Shown here: piece by piece, positions 53,601-63,648 of the stretch
Layout of the letters: the number at the start of each line of letters is the position of its first letter
How positions within the stretch are numbered: position 1 is the first letter of the stretch
Assembly: GCF_030936135.1 (NCBI RefSeq)
Contig: NC_082596.1
Location: forward strand, 71,268,888-71,332,887
From: Gavia stellata
Taxonomy: Eukaryota > Chordata > Aves > Gaviiformes > Gaviidae
DNA length: 64,000 nucleotides
Direction of reading: 5' to 3'
Notes under the pieces: generated by a model
Databases searched by the model: none
Told to the model about the DNA's origin: nothing
The model's input: the letters and a program-made list of their open reading frames with translations, nothing else
Position numbers and translations under genes: made by a program

Positions 53601-54540
53601 GTAACGGACTTAAACTGTTGCTAGGATTTTACATGTTCTTCCTAATCTTTAAAAAGTCCTTTTTATTGTCTGTAATTCTGTTGATGATAGACTCAATGAC
53701 CTTCTGTATTTCAAAACTGTTACGTGCTCTTATAAAAATTTCGTTCCTGATTTAAAAGCCCCATTTAGTCTCCAATATTTTCCATCTTAAGGGTGGCTTT
53801 CCAGTTAGCTTCTCTTCTCCTACAAGGAAACACAGTGGGGAGAATTTCTGTTGCCAGTGTAATAGCAAAAGTTGCATTTTCCACGGGATTTTATCTTTTT
53901 TCATCTCTTTGTGTATGTCAGTTCCAAGCATAGGCTACTGTGATGTCATATCTGAAAGCAGAGGGGAAAAGAAACAGTTTGGGAATACCTTCCCGCTGTA
54001 GGTAAACATCAGCAACCAGATAAGGACCTGTCCCTTGTCCTTAGCATTGTTTAAAATAGGGTCTTTCAAAGTAACTATGCTTTGACAGAAGGCCTTTTTT
54101 GGTAGATATAGTTATTGAATAAATGGTCTTATACTTTTCAAAAAAAAATTAAAATTCTTAAATGCAAACAAAGAAGTTTTACAAGGACATAGTAGGAGGA
54201 ATTTGCTCCTTGGTTTTCTTAGTTTGTTAATATTTTAACATACGATTTTTAACGTTTTTATTTATTATCCTGATTTAAGGGCGGAAGAATAGTAGCGTAT
54301 TTTATTATAGCTTTTTTATCCCCATATTCCAGGTATTCCAACTTTTTAATTGGATTCATTACTTTATTAGCATTTTCCCTAAACCAGAATTGTTAGTTAC
54401 TTGCAGTAGTAATGAATTGTTTCTGTATTTTGGTAGGTAAGATGCAACTATTCAGGAAGATCCCAAAGGATACTATGGCACTACTGAAGACAGTGACAGA
54501 ACCGTCTCTTTGTCAAGATTTCAAAGCTATCCTGGACTAA
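20397..54540 (+). CDS. TERT: TERT, telomerase reverse transcriptase (complete, 16 coding exons)
   Basis: Catalytic subunit of telomerase; it extends chromosome ends by copying the template of telomerase RNA in the nucleus. Exons: 20397-20624, 21783-23688, 26368-26563, 30961-31150, 34519-34701, 36005-36166, 36553-36648, 38713-38798, 41534-41647, 43501-43572, 45449-45634, 47087-47213, 47540-47601, 49359-49483, 49841-49978, 54437-54540. All phases match; total 3975 nt, 1324 residues (chicken about 1346 as recalled). Domains: TEN about 1-200; basic linker with bipartite NLS at 293-309 (KRK...PAKRAK); TRBD about 490-710 with T motif near 650; motif 2 LRFIPK 808-813; motif A DVSRAYD 903-909; IFD 920-1010; motif B GIPQGS 1023-1028; motif C DD 1061-1062; motif E WCGLLLD 1122-1128; CTE 1141-1324. 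Start: an in-frame TAG at 20316 precedes it, and 20397 is the first ATG. Introns hold no recognised gene or CR1/LTR; the largest are introns 3 (4.4 kb) and 15 (4.5 kb). Confidence 0.97.
21783..23688 (+). CDS. TERT: TERT exon 2 (residues 77-712)
   Basis: The largest exon, 1906 nt. Acceptor TTTCTTTCTTCAG ends at 21782. It encodes the rest of TEN ([57 protein letters not shown]), the lineage-variable basic linker with the NLS, and the RNA-binding domain ([49 protein letters not shown]). Donor GTACTT at 23689 is weak. An open frame continues 14 codons into the intron to TGA at 23730-23732, so readthrough would truncate before the RT domain. Confidence 0.95.
26368..26563 (+). CDS. TERT: TERT exon 3 (residues 712-777)
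   Basis: Begins GT completing Gly, then [20 protein letters not shown] and [20 protein letters not shown]. Ends mid-codon AG before donor GTAACA. End of TRBD and entry to the RT fingers. Confidence 0.96.
26952..27007 (+). repeat. A-rich simple repeat in TERT intron 3
   Basis: A run of A followed by AAAC/AACA units for about 55 bp. It could be the tail of an old insertion, but no element body is recognisable next to it. Confidence 0.7.
30961..31150 (+). CDS. TERT: TERT exon 4 (residues 777-840)
   Basis: Encodes [20 protein letters not shown] and [12 protein letters not shown], which are RT motifs 1 and 2. It ends SREKK in phase 0. Donor AAG|GTTTTT is far from consensus, but homology to avian TERT (REKK then a QxYNTxLKN stretch) demands it. 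Retention of intron 4 meets TAA at 31196-31198. Confidence 0.95.
34519..34701 (+). CDS. TERT: TERT exon 5 (residues 841-901)
   Basis: 61 codons, phase 0-0: [40 protein letters not shown], ending HFYYVK directly before motif A. Donor GTATGT. Confidence 0.96.
36005..36166 (+). CDS. TERT: TERT exon 6 (residues 902-955), motif A
   Basis: Opens [20 protein letters not shown]: Asp903 is the first catalytic aspartate of the polymerase. Also the start of the insertion in fingers domain. 54 codons, donor GTATGA. Confidence 0.97.
36553..36648 (+). CDS. TERT: TERT exon 7 (residues 956-987)
   Basis: 32 codons, phase 0-0: [20 protein letters not shown]... ending VEQ. Part of the insertion in fingers domain. 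Skipping it would keep the frame. Confidence 0.96.
38201..38236 (+). repeat. 18-bp tandem duplication in TERT intron 7
   Basis: CAGTCATGCATGGAATCA at 38201-38218 followed by the same unit with one change at 38219-38236. Each copy holds a short ATGCAT palindrome. Confidence 0.9.
38713..38798 (+). CDS. TERT: TERT exon 8 (residues 988-1016)
   Basis: [20 protein letters not shown] then NNILEIGSR; acceptor CATTTCTAG, donor GTAAAA, ends two bases into Arg1016. Confidence 0.96.
40693..40757 (+). repeat. A/C-rich low-complexity tract in TERT intron 8
   Basis: AAACAAACC and CACACACA motifs, and a second AAACAAACC, almost without G or T. Simple low-complexity DNA. Confidence 0.7.
41534..41647 (+). 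CDS. TERT: TERT exon 9 (residues 1016-1054), motif B
   Basis: [20 protein letters not shown] carries the QGS of motif B, then [18 protein letters not shown]. The true frame differs from the longest open frame in this interval. Donor GTAGGG. Confidence 0.96.
41681..41770. repeat. Degenerate TATA/ATAGTATA microsatellite in TERT intron 9
   Basis: About 90 bp of alternating TA with GTATAGTATATAT units, starting 34 bp after the exon 9 donor. Likely variable in length between individuals. Confidence 0.8.
43501..43572 (+). CDS. TERT: TERT exon 10 (residues 1054-1078), motif C
   Basis: 72 nt: [23 protein letters not shown](R). Asp1061-Asp1062 are the second and third catalytic aspartates. Too short to show as a free open reading frame. 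Flanks CAG|A and AG|GTATGT. Confidence 0.97.
45449..45634 (+). CDS. TERT: TERT exon 11 (residues 1078-1140), motifs D and E
   Basis: [20 protein letters not shown] with the motif D Lys1095, then [20 protein letters not shown] and WCGLLLD (motif E, primer grip). Donor GTAACT. Confidence 0.96.
47087..47213 (+). CDS. TERT: TERT exon 12 (residues 1140-1182)
   Basis: Start of the C-terminal extension (thumb): [20 protein letters not shown] and [13 protein letters not shown]. Donor GTGGGA; the following intron is 326 bp. Confidence 0.95.
47540..47601 (+). CDS. TERT: TERT exon 13 (residues 1183-1203)
   Basis: 62 nt encoding [20 protein letters not shown](R), the conserved thumb helix. Acceptor TCTGTTCTAG, donor GTAGGT. 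Confidence 0.96.
49359..49483 (+). CDS. TERT: TERT exon 14 (residues 1203-1245)
   Basis: [20 protein letters not shown] then [20 protein letters not shown]. Donor GTATAG. Confidence 0.95.
49841..49978 (+). CDS. TERT: TERT exon 15 (residues 1245-1291)
   Basis: [25 protein letters not shown]..., matching the thumb segment with the invariant [11 protein letters not shown]. Donor TGTAAGT. The following intron is the longest of the gene. Confidence 0.96.
54437..54540 (+). CDS. TERT: TERT exon 16, last coding exon (residues 1291-1324)
   Basis: [20 protein letters not shown] then [13 protein letters not shown] and TAA at 54538-54540. The C-terminal FKAILD-stop agrees with the vertebrate TERT end. 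Confidence 0.97.
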
Positions 54541-54899
54541 CTGATTGAGGTTTATTTTGTATTTTTTCTAGGTTTGAAAATAGATGCTATGTCTTTAGAT
54601 TACTTTTCTGTGTAGTTGATTTTGGTAGAGTGGACTGAAGCAACTTCACTCAGAAGTTTTCCATGTTTGTTTCTCAGATACCGCACAAGGACATAAAAAG
54701 GGCAGACAATTTTGTTAATACCTTCTTGTTTGTGTTTGCCTGTAAATTCATAGGCTATTTGAAGTAATTGACTTGGTTTCCTTCAGTAATTACCATCTTC
54801 TTGAAGAAGGAGTCATTAAACTATGTTCTGTACAAACAGATCTACTTTCTTGTTTCAGTGTGTTGTTTCTGAAGAACTGTTCTTTGCAGACTATTTTAT

Positions 54900-54905
54900 A
54901 ATAAA
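54900..54905 (+). promoter_or_regulatory. TERT: Poly(A) signal AATAAA of TERT
   Basis: First canonical AATAAA in the region downstream of the stop, 360 nt after it, followed by TTGTCC and a T/G-rich stretch within 50 nt. The likely principal 3' end. Confidence 0.65.
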
Positions 54906-57900
54906 TTGTCCGGTTAATTGCAATAACATGTACTTGTCTCCAATACCTTTATTTCATACTAATCTTCAGCATCCTGCCCAGCTGTGTTATGTCCTGAAAG
55001 ACAGTTACCTGCACAGGGCAAGTGCATTTCATGGCACTACCTAGCAAGATGTACAGGATAGAAATTTTGTGCTTTGGAGAACAGAACTAATATATGCCAA
55101 AATTTCAGCATCAGAGCTGGTTATGTTTAGTGTATGTTTTATATATTTTGAATACTTGATGATATTTTTAATACAGTGATAAACAGAGCAATGGTGGTGC
55201 ATTTATACCTACAAAGCAAAAATTCTTGATTAGATAATATACTGAGTAGATTATTCTTCTATTTGCACTTCCTGTTCTATATTTAGGTTTGTCTTTGGCT
55301 CTATAATGTACTGTCTAGCCCTGGTGTTGGAGTGTTGTGCACAGCTGAATTTTGCCCTGTGGCTGCTCTGATAAACCTGCCCATATGTTTTTTTCTCTTC
55401 CAGGCTTGTGTGTTGAACTTGCATTGCTCTAATGGAGAGCTATTTTATTAGGATTTTTCTCTCTCTGTTACAGGCTAAATAGCAGCTGTTGGGAGGTTTT
55501 CTCAAAGCAGATGGAGGATATCTTGCTGGAGTGAAACACAGTGTAGGCAGTATTACTCAGTAGATGTTTTCAAAGGATTGACAGACCACCACCAAACAGG
55601 CATTGATAACACAGCTCCTAGAAGCCGATTTGCAGTATTGGAGTCTGTCCATTAACATGGACTCAGTTCGAACTGTCAAAACATACAGAGAGTCAGTCAT
55701 ACAATTTTTTTTTTCTTTCTATGAAGTGGCACTGTTAAAATAAAGATAAAATTAAAAAAAAAGCGATAGAACAATTGCTTTTACTAGAGTAGAGAGCAGA
55801 TGAAGAACAGCCCAGTCGCTCCCCAACCAGCAGCTCAAACATTTAAAACCCCCAATCCCACACAATGTTCTGCAGTGATACTGGTGTGAGGGAACACTAT
55901 GATGGACAACGTCGCGTAAGAGAGACGTGGCGATGCAGGAAGCTTTATTTTATTGGGTCATGTGGCAGGAAGAGGCAGTGAGATGCTCCAACAAGGGCCT
56001 TAGCAGGGAGGAGACTTGAGCACTTGGAGAACTTCCTACTCTTCATCCGGAGCTGTTCCTATCCGTGGCCGTTCACCCCTTACCTGGACTTTCTTTAGCT
56101 GCGCATTCCTTCCTACCTGCTTCTCTTCCCCTCTCCTGTTGTAGTAGTTGCAGGTGATACAGATTTTGACTCTTTACTGCTTACTGCACAGGCCCTGTGC
56201 ATTTTGTGTGTCATGTTGAAGAAGGCTGTGCTGGTGGGCAGCAGTAGGGGTGAATGCATGCTTACTTTTTCCCGGTCCTTGTGTTCTGCATTGAACCTTC
56301 AGAGAAGGTTGAGGCAGAGGAGCCCAATAATTTCCTGAGAGCCAATGAGTGTGCCTATTTTGAAAGAACAGTCTGGAATAGGGGTTGGACAGCCTGAAAG
56401 GATATCTTATGAGCCAGGATCCTACAACACAAATCCGTTTGGGGAGGATGGGCCCCTGGGAAGAGCAGGGAGCCTTTCTGCAGTGAATGGCTGTCCCAAG
56501 GCAAACTTCCAGGGTGATCAAAAGAGTGTCCTGGATAACTGGGATAGAAGACTGGAGCAAGAACTGTGCTGAGTTGGTCAGTGTTTCACAAAGCATTGCA
56601 GATGACAGATGGGCTTGGGAGGGCAAGAAGAAAACCTCTCTGCTCTCATACAAGAACAAGCTAGTTATGGATAGATTTGCTTCTAAGCCTTTGAACTTAG
56701 ATTTTTTCCATGTGAGCCAAAACATGTCTTATTTTATAAGTTTTAAAGACAGAAGTTTTTAATGTCATTCAGCATGCTCCCATCTAGAAAAGGATGGGGC
56801 TGTTTCCACCTTAAGGCTCAGAACAACAGGTCCTGTTTCCAGCATCATTGCTTCTCTATGTGGCTTCCACAGGATGCTGCTCTAGCATGGAGAATGGAGG
56901 GAATGTAAACTTCACCAGTGGCTTAGAAAGCCCATTTTTGCTCTGTATCCCAATGGATAGTGTGATAATACAAACTGCCAATGTGGTCTCAGATGAAGGT
57001 GTAATTTTATAAAAATGCATAAAGTGTAATACTTGCAGTTCTCTGAGCTGATGTTTGCCTTTCCCTATAATTACTTGCTGAGTCGTCAGTTTTAAACAGT
57101 AGTTGCTGTTTCTGAAGGCTATTTGTAAACAGATGCAAATACAATGCAGAAATCACAAGAGAAGACTATTTCATTTTAAAATATCTTCCCTTTAAGAAGG
57201 TAAGTGAAAATAATGCTGAAACTACTATGTGTTTTAGCAAGTGGAAAATTTTGAAATTTAAAGAAGAGCTGGCAGTCTGTATTAGAAACTTGTACTTGCT
57301 ACTACGGCTTAGTACAATCGGAAAATACACTGTGAACATATATGTAAGGAATAGATTAATCATAGCAATGGCATAGATTGAATTCTCTAAAATGACATGT
57401 CTTTATTGTAGGGAAAGTAGAAAAATTTTATAAAGCTACTTCTGTAAGGAACTGTTCTAAAAGAAATAGTGCGATATATTACGGTGGTAAAATATTTCTA
57501 CTTAATTGGTAGCAAGGTAGTATGTTAAACAGCAACTGCCGACAGGAAACGTTTGGGTGGATTGAATAACTTGATTCTGGAATTATTAAAAGAATTAGCT
57601 TAGGAGCATTCTGAACCTGTAACATGGATTTTCAACAGTCATTGTAAAGCTGTGAAAATTGCAAAAGATTTGAGGGTTGAGGGGAAGGTTAAGATTGTCT
57701 CAGTATTTAGGCAAAGGTAAGTACAGAGATTGAGAGCTAAGCCACTCAGAGTAACTGCACTGCGCAGCCTATGTTGTGAGTGTTGCAAACTACTGTGCAA
57801 GTCAGCGCTGGAGGCTTTATATGGGGAGGAAGAATGATAGGGCTGAAGATTGGTTTTTAGTGTCTCTCTGCAGGGCTGGAAGGGAGGAATTTGACAGAAG

Positions 57901-59183
57901 CTCCTCTAGAGGAAATCATAGCATCTGCATGCGTCCATCAAACAGATCCTTCTCCCCACTGCTTCCTTTTGGGTGGGGATTATGGACTGTGAATCTCCAT
58001 TTGAGGTAGGTATCAAATTTTGCAACGTAGGGAACTGCCTGTGTTCCAGAATAAATATGCTTTTCTCTCTGCAGCTTTCCTCTGTTTACTGTTTTATGAT
58101 AAATTGGATGTGTCCTCATTTATAGTGCTCTTGCAATGCTCCTTCTGAGGCTTTTTGCTTTAATAGGTGCTTGAGCTCCTTGTCTTATGGCTATGGAATC
58201 TGCTTAAGACTGAACATCCCCATGCCTGTGTTTGTGTCCTTTACAGATTTACCCCCAAAGAATCCAGGCTGTCCTTACAGCCTAGACAATTCTAGAAAAG
58301 TCTTGTCTGTCAGAACAGTAGTTCACAGCAGAGCGTTACAGCAAAGAAGATCTGATTGGATATGCAGATAAAAGATTGGGAATAGAGTGAGCAGAAGTAG
58401 AAAGTGCTTAGTATGTAAGACTTCGACACAGATTCAGTTTCATGTTTGCATGCACATGCTTACTCAGGTAACAAAGTCAGTCATGCTACTCAAGAGAAAA
58501 AAAGTACCTGTAAGATGCTGTTCTTCAAATGAATAGGAAGGGGAAGATTGTAGCACTAATTTTACTGGAATAAGGCTACAGTTCTGGCACAGGAATTTTA
58601 GTACAGGTCACATCAGAAGTGCGCTGAGAACAGAAAGGCAATGTTCCTGCAAGAGTTACTCAACACATTTTCTACATGCCTACTTCGGCTAAACAGTAAC
58701 TTCAGCTAGTGCATTTCCCTGCCATGAGTTGTAGTTACTGGAGCTGAAAATTGTCTTCCCCGAGTCCTGTCCCAGGCTGAACTGTGTGTCTGGTGACCCA
58801 CGAAGTCTCCTTTCTGGTGAATGGGAAGGGGCAGCTCAAAAGTCAAGAAGTCTGTGAGTGCCATGACAGTGACTTGAGATAGATTTATAGACTTGAAAGT
58901 CTTGTATAAGTAGTTTAATTCTTTTCTCAGCTTGTGTCTGTATTAGTTGGATGTGTTTTTCTTTAAGAACAGATTGCTGACCAAATACTTAAATCTGCTG
59001 CATATACTCTCCATATATGATTTTAACAAACATCTAGGTATTTGTAGTCGGAGACATGAATATAGAGTGTACATTTTAATTAAAAATTCTTATTTATGTG
59101 TTTACAGCTTTTATATGAATATATGCTCAAAATTGCAATTATATTGGGGTTTTTTGATTATTCATTCTTTATGGAAGCCTTTT
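54906..59183. other. TERT-SLC6A18 intergenic interval, left part
   Basis: AT-rich with no recognised gene. The only structured piece is a probable LTR end near 55.9 kb. Open stretches on both strands at 56,174-56,762 overlap each other and carry no domain; part of them may be the body of the same retroviral insertion. Confidence 0.45.
55885..56010 (-). mobile_element. Probable LTR 3' portion (R/U5-like), minus orientation
   Basis: Read on the minus strand: CCAATAAAATAAAGCTTCCT (a poly(A) signal), then GCATCGCCACGTCTCTCTTA, CGCGACGTTGTCCATCATAG and an end in CCTCACA. AATAAA, a short interval, a CT/GT-rich stretch and a terminal CA form the layout of an avian retroviral LTR end. The matching start (TG) and target duplications were not found, so the extent is uncertain. 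Confidence 0.5.
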
Positions 59184-59471
59184 TTACTCATAACCTTTCA
59201 GATTTAATTTGCAACAGGCAGAGTGGCGATTGAAATCTTCTGTGTCATTGTTAACAGCCTTTACAGTGCACAGCTGCAGAGCATCAAGAAGTTTGCTTGT
59301 ACCTTTGTGACTTGTGAGGTTTCTGCTAACAGAAGCTGTGTTTCCATGCTGGGGTACCAGTCCCTCTATTGACTTGAAGGGCTGGGGCTGTTGGCAGACT
59401 ACCATGAGGAATTGCTGGACATCATCACGCAGCCCATCAGCCAAGTCCATGGCTCTCGGAAATAAAAACAT
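59184..59471 (-). other. Unidentified coding-like block (95-codon open frame)
   Basis: A GC-richer island of about 260 bp in AT-rich surroundings. On the minus strand it is open for 95 codons from ATG 59469-59471 and includes DLADGLRDDVQQFLMVVCQQ. No domain recognised. It lies 0.7 kb beyond the SLC6A18 stop in the same orientation, so it could be a 3'UTR exon, a decayed retrogene or an exapted element. The + strand carries AATAAA at 59460-59465. Confidence 0.3.
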
Positions 59472-60190
59472 GTGGAGCCCAGGTACTTAACTGTTTTGCA
59501 CAGTATTTTCCACTACAATAAATTCTGGAATCTGCTAAGGTAAGAGATTTGTGCAAAATTAATTACTCAGATTTACTTAATGTACATTCTTTTAACTGCT
59601 GATGCTTTACTTTTGCTCTTTGCAGTGCTTGAAAAGAAGAAATAATCACACAATAATGTCTCTTTAAATGTGTATAGGGATTTACAAAAAGTAGAGTGTA
59701 GTGGACAAGAGGAGTCCTTACTCTTCAAGAGCCTTCCATTCTACATCTGTCAGAGGGGGGTCAGTGAATGAAACTGTGGGTGCTTGTGTTCCAGTTTTTG
59801 TTGCTGATCCTTAGGAGCAGACTGTTTTTTTCAGAAGTGAAGTGAAGGAAGACAGAGGGCACTTGCAATAACTAGCAGGCTTTCCAAGCGGAAAGTCTGC
59901 CTGGAGAGCGACATGAAGTTGGTAATGTGTGAAAAGGGTTAAAGCAATGGGGCTGGTACTTGGTTGGTATGTAGGATTCAGGACAGGATGTAGGAGGGAC
60001 AACATTAATATAACTGTTGTGAAATTGGTTGAAAATACAGGAAACATAGCAGCACTGTTTATAGAGCGGTAGTGATTGGCTGTAAGCATATAAACTGCAT
60101 AAACCATGTTGGTTGGATGATGCCATACTACAACTAATCGTGTCTAACAAAGGCTGTCTTATTTTTACTTACAGACAGGTACAATGGGTA

Positions 60191-60196
60191 TTTATT
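60191..60196 (-). promoter_or_regulatory. SLC6A18: AATAAA overlapping the SLC6A18 stop codon
   Basis: The stop codon TAA is embedded in AATAAA (Glu-stop-Ile reads GAA TAA ATA). It could act as a poly(A) signal giving an almost absent 3'UTR. It may equally be coincidence. Confidence 0.4.
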
Positions 60197-60404
60197 CTTC
60201 TGGAAGAGAAAAGTTGCTGTTAGCCCCCTGACACGAAAACACTTCTGGTGGTACAAAGCTTGGGTCCTTGCATCTGCGCATTCGTTTGATCAGATGGAAG
60301 AGTCCTACCAGAGGTACAAATGCGCAAGGAAGGACAGCTAACAGCACACAGATGGCCAGTACCCAAGGTGGATAAACTTTCTCCTCTTTCATAGGGAAGC
60401 CTTC
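60192..60404 (-). CDS. SLC6A18: SLC6A18 last coding exon (TM12 and tail)
   Basis: Acceptor ATCTCCATAG. Begins EGFPMKEEKVYPPWVLAICV, ends FSLPEE and TAA (minus strand, 60194-60192). 71 codons including the stop. Confidence 0.93.
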   Translation of the reverse strand, partial: EGFPMKEEKVYPPWVLAICVLLAVLPCAFVPLVGLFHLIKRMRRCKDPSFVPPEVFSCQGANSNFSLPEE

Positions 60405-63400
60405 CTATGGAGATAAAAAAGCAAACAAAAGAAATAATTGTAGGTACACTTAGATTTTGCTCTGATTTCTATTTGCATTTTCTTATGCTGTTATAGTAAG
60501 GATAGCAAAAGTTTTACTCTTGCTCTGCAATAGCATTCAGTGGCCATGTCCTTTGTATACCATTCTGATGGGTCTAAAGATGGCTGTAAATGTTTTGCAG
60601 TTTCAGAGACTTATAGCTGGAAGTGTGACACATTCCTAGGGATGCAGGGGTTGCCCAAAGAGTTATCAAACTTTCACCCTCTCCTGGTTAAGCTCTGATT
60701 ATTCTTGTTAGTACTCAAAGCTTACCTGGTTTCAGCAATTACTGAGCATGCTCTTTGCCAAATAGGGAAGATTTATATGAGAGGTTGAGGGAATTATGAT
60801 AATGCAATTTCTGCAAGTCTGTGACTATGAGTTTTATTTTGGGATGATAGATACTTAACGGCATTTGGAGGAGACACTGCTGCTGTGTATTCCTCGTGCA
60901 GTTTAAGACCAGAATCGATCTTCAAACCCCTACACAGGGTGTATTTGAGAGGCATCCAAGAAACTGCAACTGACGTGAGACAGTGACATCCAGATGAAAT
61001 GTTCTCAGCATCAACATGTCTTTGGTGCTGAATTAAGCAACACTGTTCTCGGACCGCTGCCTCCCTCCCTGCCTGCCTCCCTGTCTGCCTGCCTATTCAT
61101 CAGGGCCCCAGTGATATTGGTAGTTCTCACTGAGAAATGTTTTCATCCCTGTCATCTGTTATGCAGCACTAAAGCTCTGCTCATGCATTTGTTCCACCTC
61201 TGAATCCCCTGTAAGTATGGAGTGTCTGTGAGACATTTCATTTCAACAGTTCTCTGCATTACACACATCTGTAAGATATACGGAGCACGGAGTGTGCAGG
61301 ATTCCTCAAGAAGAGGCTCTGTGAACAGAAATGCATTTTAGTATGTGTAACCTCTATGCATGCTGGAGCCTTCTCATTCTGAGCATTGCATCGCTTCAGG
61401 CTGCATTATGTAGGTAAGCAGTAGATGGCAATGATTTTAAAGGATCTGTTAAGGCAGAAAAATATACAACTCTTGCTCTTATTAGAAGTTTTGAAAATAT
61501 TTGGGAACATACGTATTTAGGGTTCCAGGCTGCATAGCTTGGCGGCTTCTGTATCTGAAGAGTAACAAAGGCCACGAAGACAATTAGCAGGAGCAGAGGG
61601 CTAATAAACCTCCATGTAATCTGCCAGTAGAGATTGGGTTTTCGTCCAGTCATCCATTTCACATCTTCACTGAACCTTTTAAGAGGAGGCATGTTTATGA
61701 TGATGTCAGATCTAAGTGGTAACAGTTTCACTTTTTCATATTTTTCTATAATTTTAAACACATGGTACAGCTCCCTAAATATTTTCTATTCCATAGCCTT
61801 CTTTAATAACTTACTATAGGCTTAAGTAAATAATAATATCAGTAAAGTAGGTCTTTATTAATCCCTACCAGGGATGAATGATCGATTTGCATTGCTAGTT
61901 TACACTACCTTAGCACCTAGTCTAAGGTTTCTAGGCACAAATAAGTAACGAAAATATTACAGTAGTTCTGTAGAACTATTCAAACATTTAAAAAAAGACA
62001 AAATTGCCAAGGGAACAAACATAGCTTGTTAGGAAGAAGTCTGAATTAGCCAGCACCAAATGAATCAAATCAGGTCAGGGACAAAACTATTGCAACCTGA
62101 GCTGGCTTCCTCTGCAGTCAGTAGTGGCAGTTGCTTGGATATGGAGCTGATCTTTTACATATACCTTTTACAGTTTTGTACATTGAATGGGTGGTAGATA
62201 TATGGTTCTGGGTTTGATAGTTACAAGATAACCTGCATCTATCAAGTTGGAAAGAGTTTTGTAATCTGGGATAGGAATTGTGATTTTTGTGTGTGTGTTT
62301 TCAAACACCAGCTTTGTCTTCAATTCTGTTAATCTAACTGAAGATATTAGAAATTCTCTTGAGAACTAGGAAAAAGTGATTTGACTATGCTCATATCCCA
62401 TAGTAACAAAGAGGAAAAAGTATATGTATACTAGCACAGCAGAGAAAATACAGGTGCTGTGGCATCCAGAGTCTGTTGTAGTGTATGAAACCAGATTTTA
62501 TTGCTACTTCTGCATCATGGAAGATTGAGGCTAGCTTTATGGGCAGCAAGAGGGATGTGTGAAATTGTTCCTGATGATATAGCCTGGGAGTTATCACCAT
62601 TTAACATGGGAAATGCTCCACGGATCTTAACAGTTGATATAAAAATTTAATGCAGGGATTTTATCTGTAATTTTCCTTCAGTTTCTTATTTTTAAAATCA
62701 TAGCCTATGGTAAGACTTAAGTTGGGGTGATACTGAAACACCTTGATATGCAACAGCACTGGCCAAATATGAGTTCATTACCTATACAGTATACAAACTG
62801 ATCCACAAAAAATCAGGGCCTTCATGATCACAGTGCCAGAGTAAGAATTGGGAAGGTGAAGTTCCAACATGTAGCTGAGTGAATTGCAGAGGGGAAAAGA
62901 TGAATCTTTACTGTAAACCGGGGAAATTTCTGAATTGGAAGGACCCTTAGTAGAGAAGGCAGGTTTATTCTAAATCAAAATGAGATAAGATTTCTGGCAT
63001 TTACAATTACAAAGGATGTAGGAAAGCTTTTAAACTAAAGAGTGAATTTAATTATTGTCTGTGACTGCGGATAGTCTCAGCATGCATGTTGAGCCTTTTA
63101 ACATGGGGGAGTTACTGCATGTTGCTTACTATGAAGTTTGAGGGGAAAAATAATGACAAAGAAGAAATAAAAGTATACAAAACAAAAGGGCAGTAACAGG
63201 AGGATATCTGAAAGATGGTGTAACTCCTCTTTGCCAAAGAACTACGATGGCTGTTGACTTTCTAGCTTTAAACTTAGGATCCCCCCTTTAATAAGTGCTA
63301 TGCAGAGATTATGCTTCCTGTTTTACAAATATAGGAGATTTGAAGCAAAGAATGGTAACTACATTCACAGAACTGGTAAGTGCTATGGAAATAAGTTAAT

Positions 63401-63648
63401 ATTGTATACCTGTATGTGACATACATGGGTTGAGAGGAAAATGCATTTGTCTCTTATGAGAAAACAATTCTGTCTGTTTCCAACATACCTTTTAATTTTA
63501 TAGACATACGCAACCCCAATCACCTCAAAGAAAGCGATGACTAGAAGAGGCAATGAGCCTGCATAGCTGTCAAAAATGTCAATCCAGTAACTCCCCGAAC
63601 CCAGCGTAAAACACAGAGCAATGAGGAAGCAAATTAGACATATTATAC
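60192..63648 (-). CDS. SLC6A18: SLC6A18 (B0AT3-type neutral amino-acid transporter), last three coding exons
   Basis: Na+/Cl--dependent SLC6 transporter of the epithelial apical membrane; family members carry neutral amino acids and depend on collectrin or ACE2. Exons on the minus strand: 63648-63489, 61675-61513, 60404-60192, with phases matching. Encoded in order: ICLICFLIALCFTLGSGSYW (TM9), SLPLLVIAFFEVIGVAYVYK (TM10), FSEDVKWMTGRKPNLYWQIT, ISPLLLLIVFVAFVTL (TM11), YAAWNPKYEGFP, YPPWVLAICVLLAVLPCAFV (TM12) and a short basic tail ending Leu-Pro-Glu-Glu. The YxAWNPKY motif and the position next to TERT favour SLC6A18 over its paralogue SLC6A19. The 5' exons lie beyond the window. The gene is convergent with TERT. 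Confidence 0.9.
61060..61094 (+). repeat. CCTCCCTG/CCTG microsatellite in an SLC6A18 intron
   Basis: About 35 bp of CTCC and CTGC units within the intron between the last two coding exons. Confidence 0.85.
61513..61675 (-). CDS. SLC6A18: SLC6A18 coding exon (TM11)
   Basis: 163 nt. The acceptor is CCTCCTCTTAAAAG; the G completes Arg, then FSEDVKWMTGRKPNLYWQIT WRFISPLLLLIVF and ...AAWNPKY at donor GTATGT. The 'GRKPN.YWQ.TWR..SPLL' pattern is typical of the SLC6A18/19 subfamily. Confidence 0.94.
63489..63648 (-). CDS. SLC6A18: SLC6A18 coding exon (TM9-TM10)
   Basis: 160 nt. Minus-strand acceptor CTTTTCCTTCAG, donor GTATGT. Begins with two bases of a Gly-type codon, then IICLICFLIALCFTLGSGSY, and ends AG of Arg. 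Confidence 0.92.

Noticed and set aside
56174-56725. 183-codon minus-strand open frame as a protein-coding gene
   Set aside because: No domain, a composition like translated non-coding DNA, and overlap with equally open + frames. Kept only as possible retroviral remnant.
60192-63648. Assignment to SLC6A19 or SLC6A20 rather than SLC6A18
   Set aside because: The YAAWNPKY and YPPW...VPLV stretches and the position immediately beyond TERT in convergent orientation fit SLC6A18 better, though an alignment of the full protein would be decisive.
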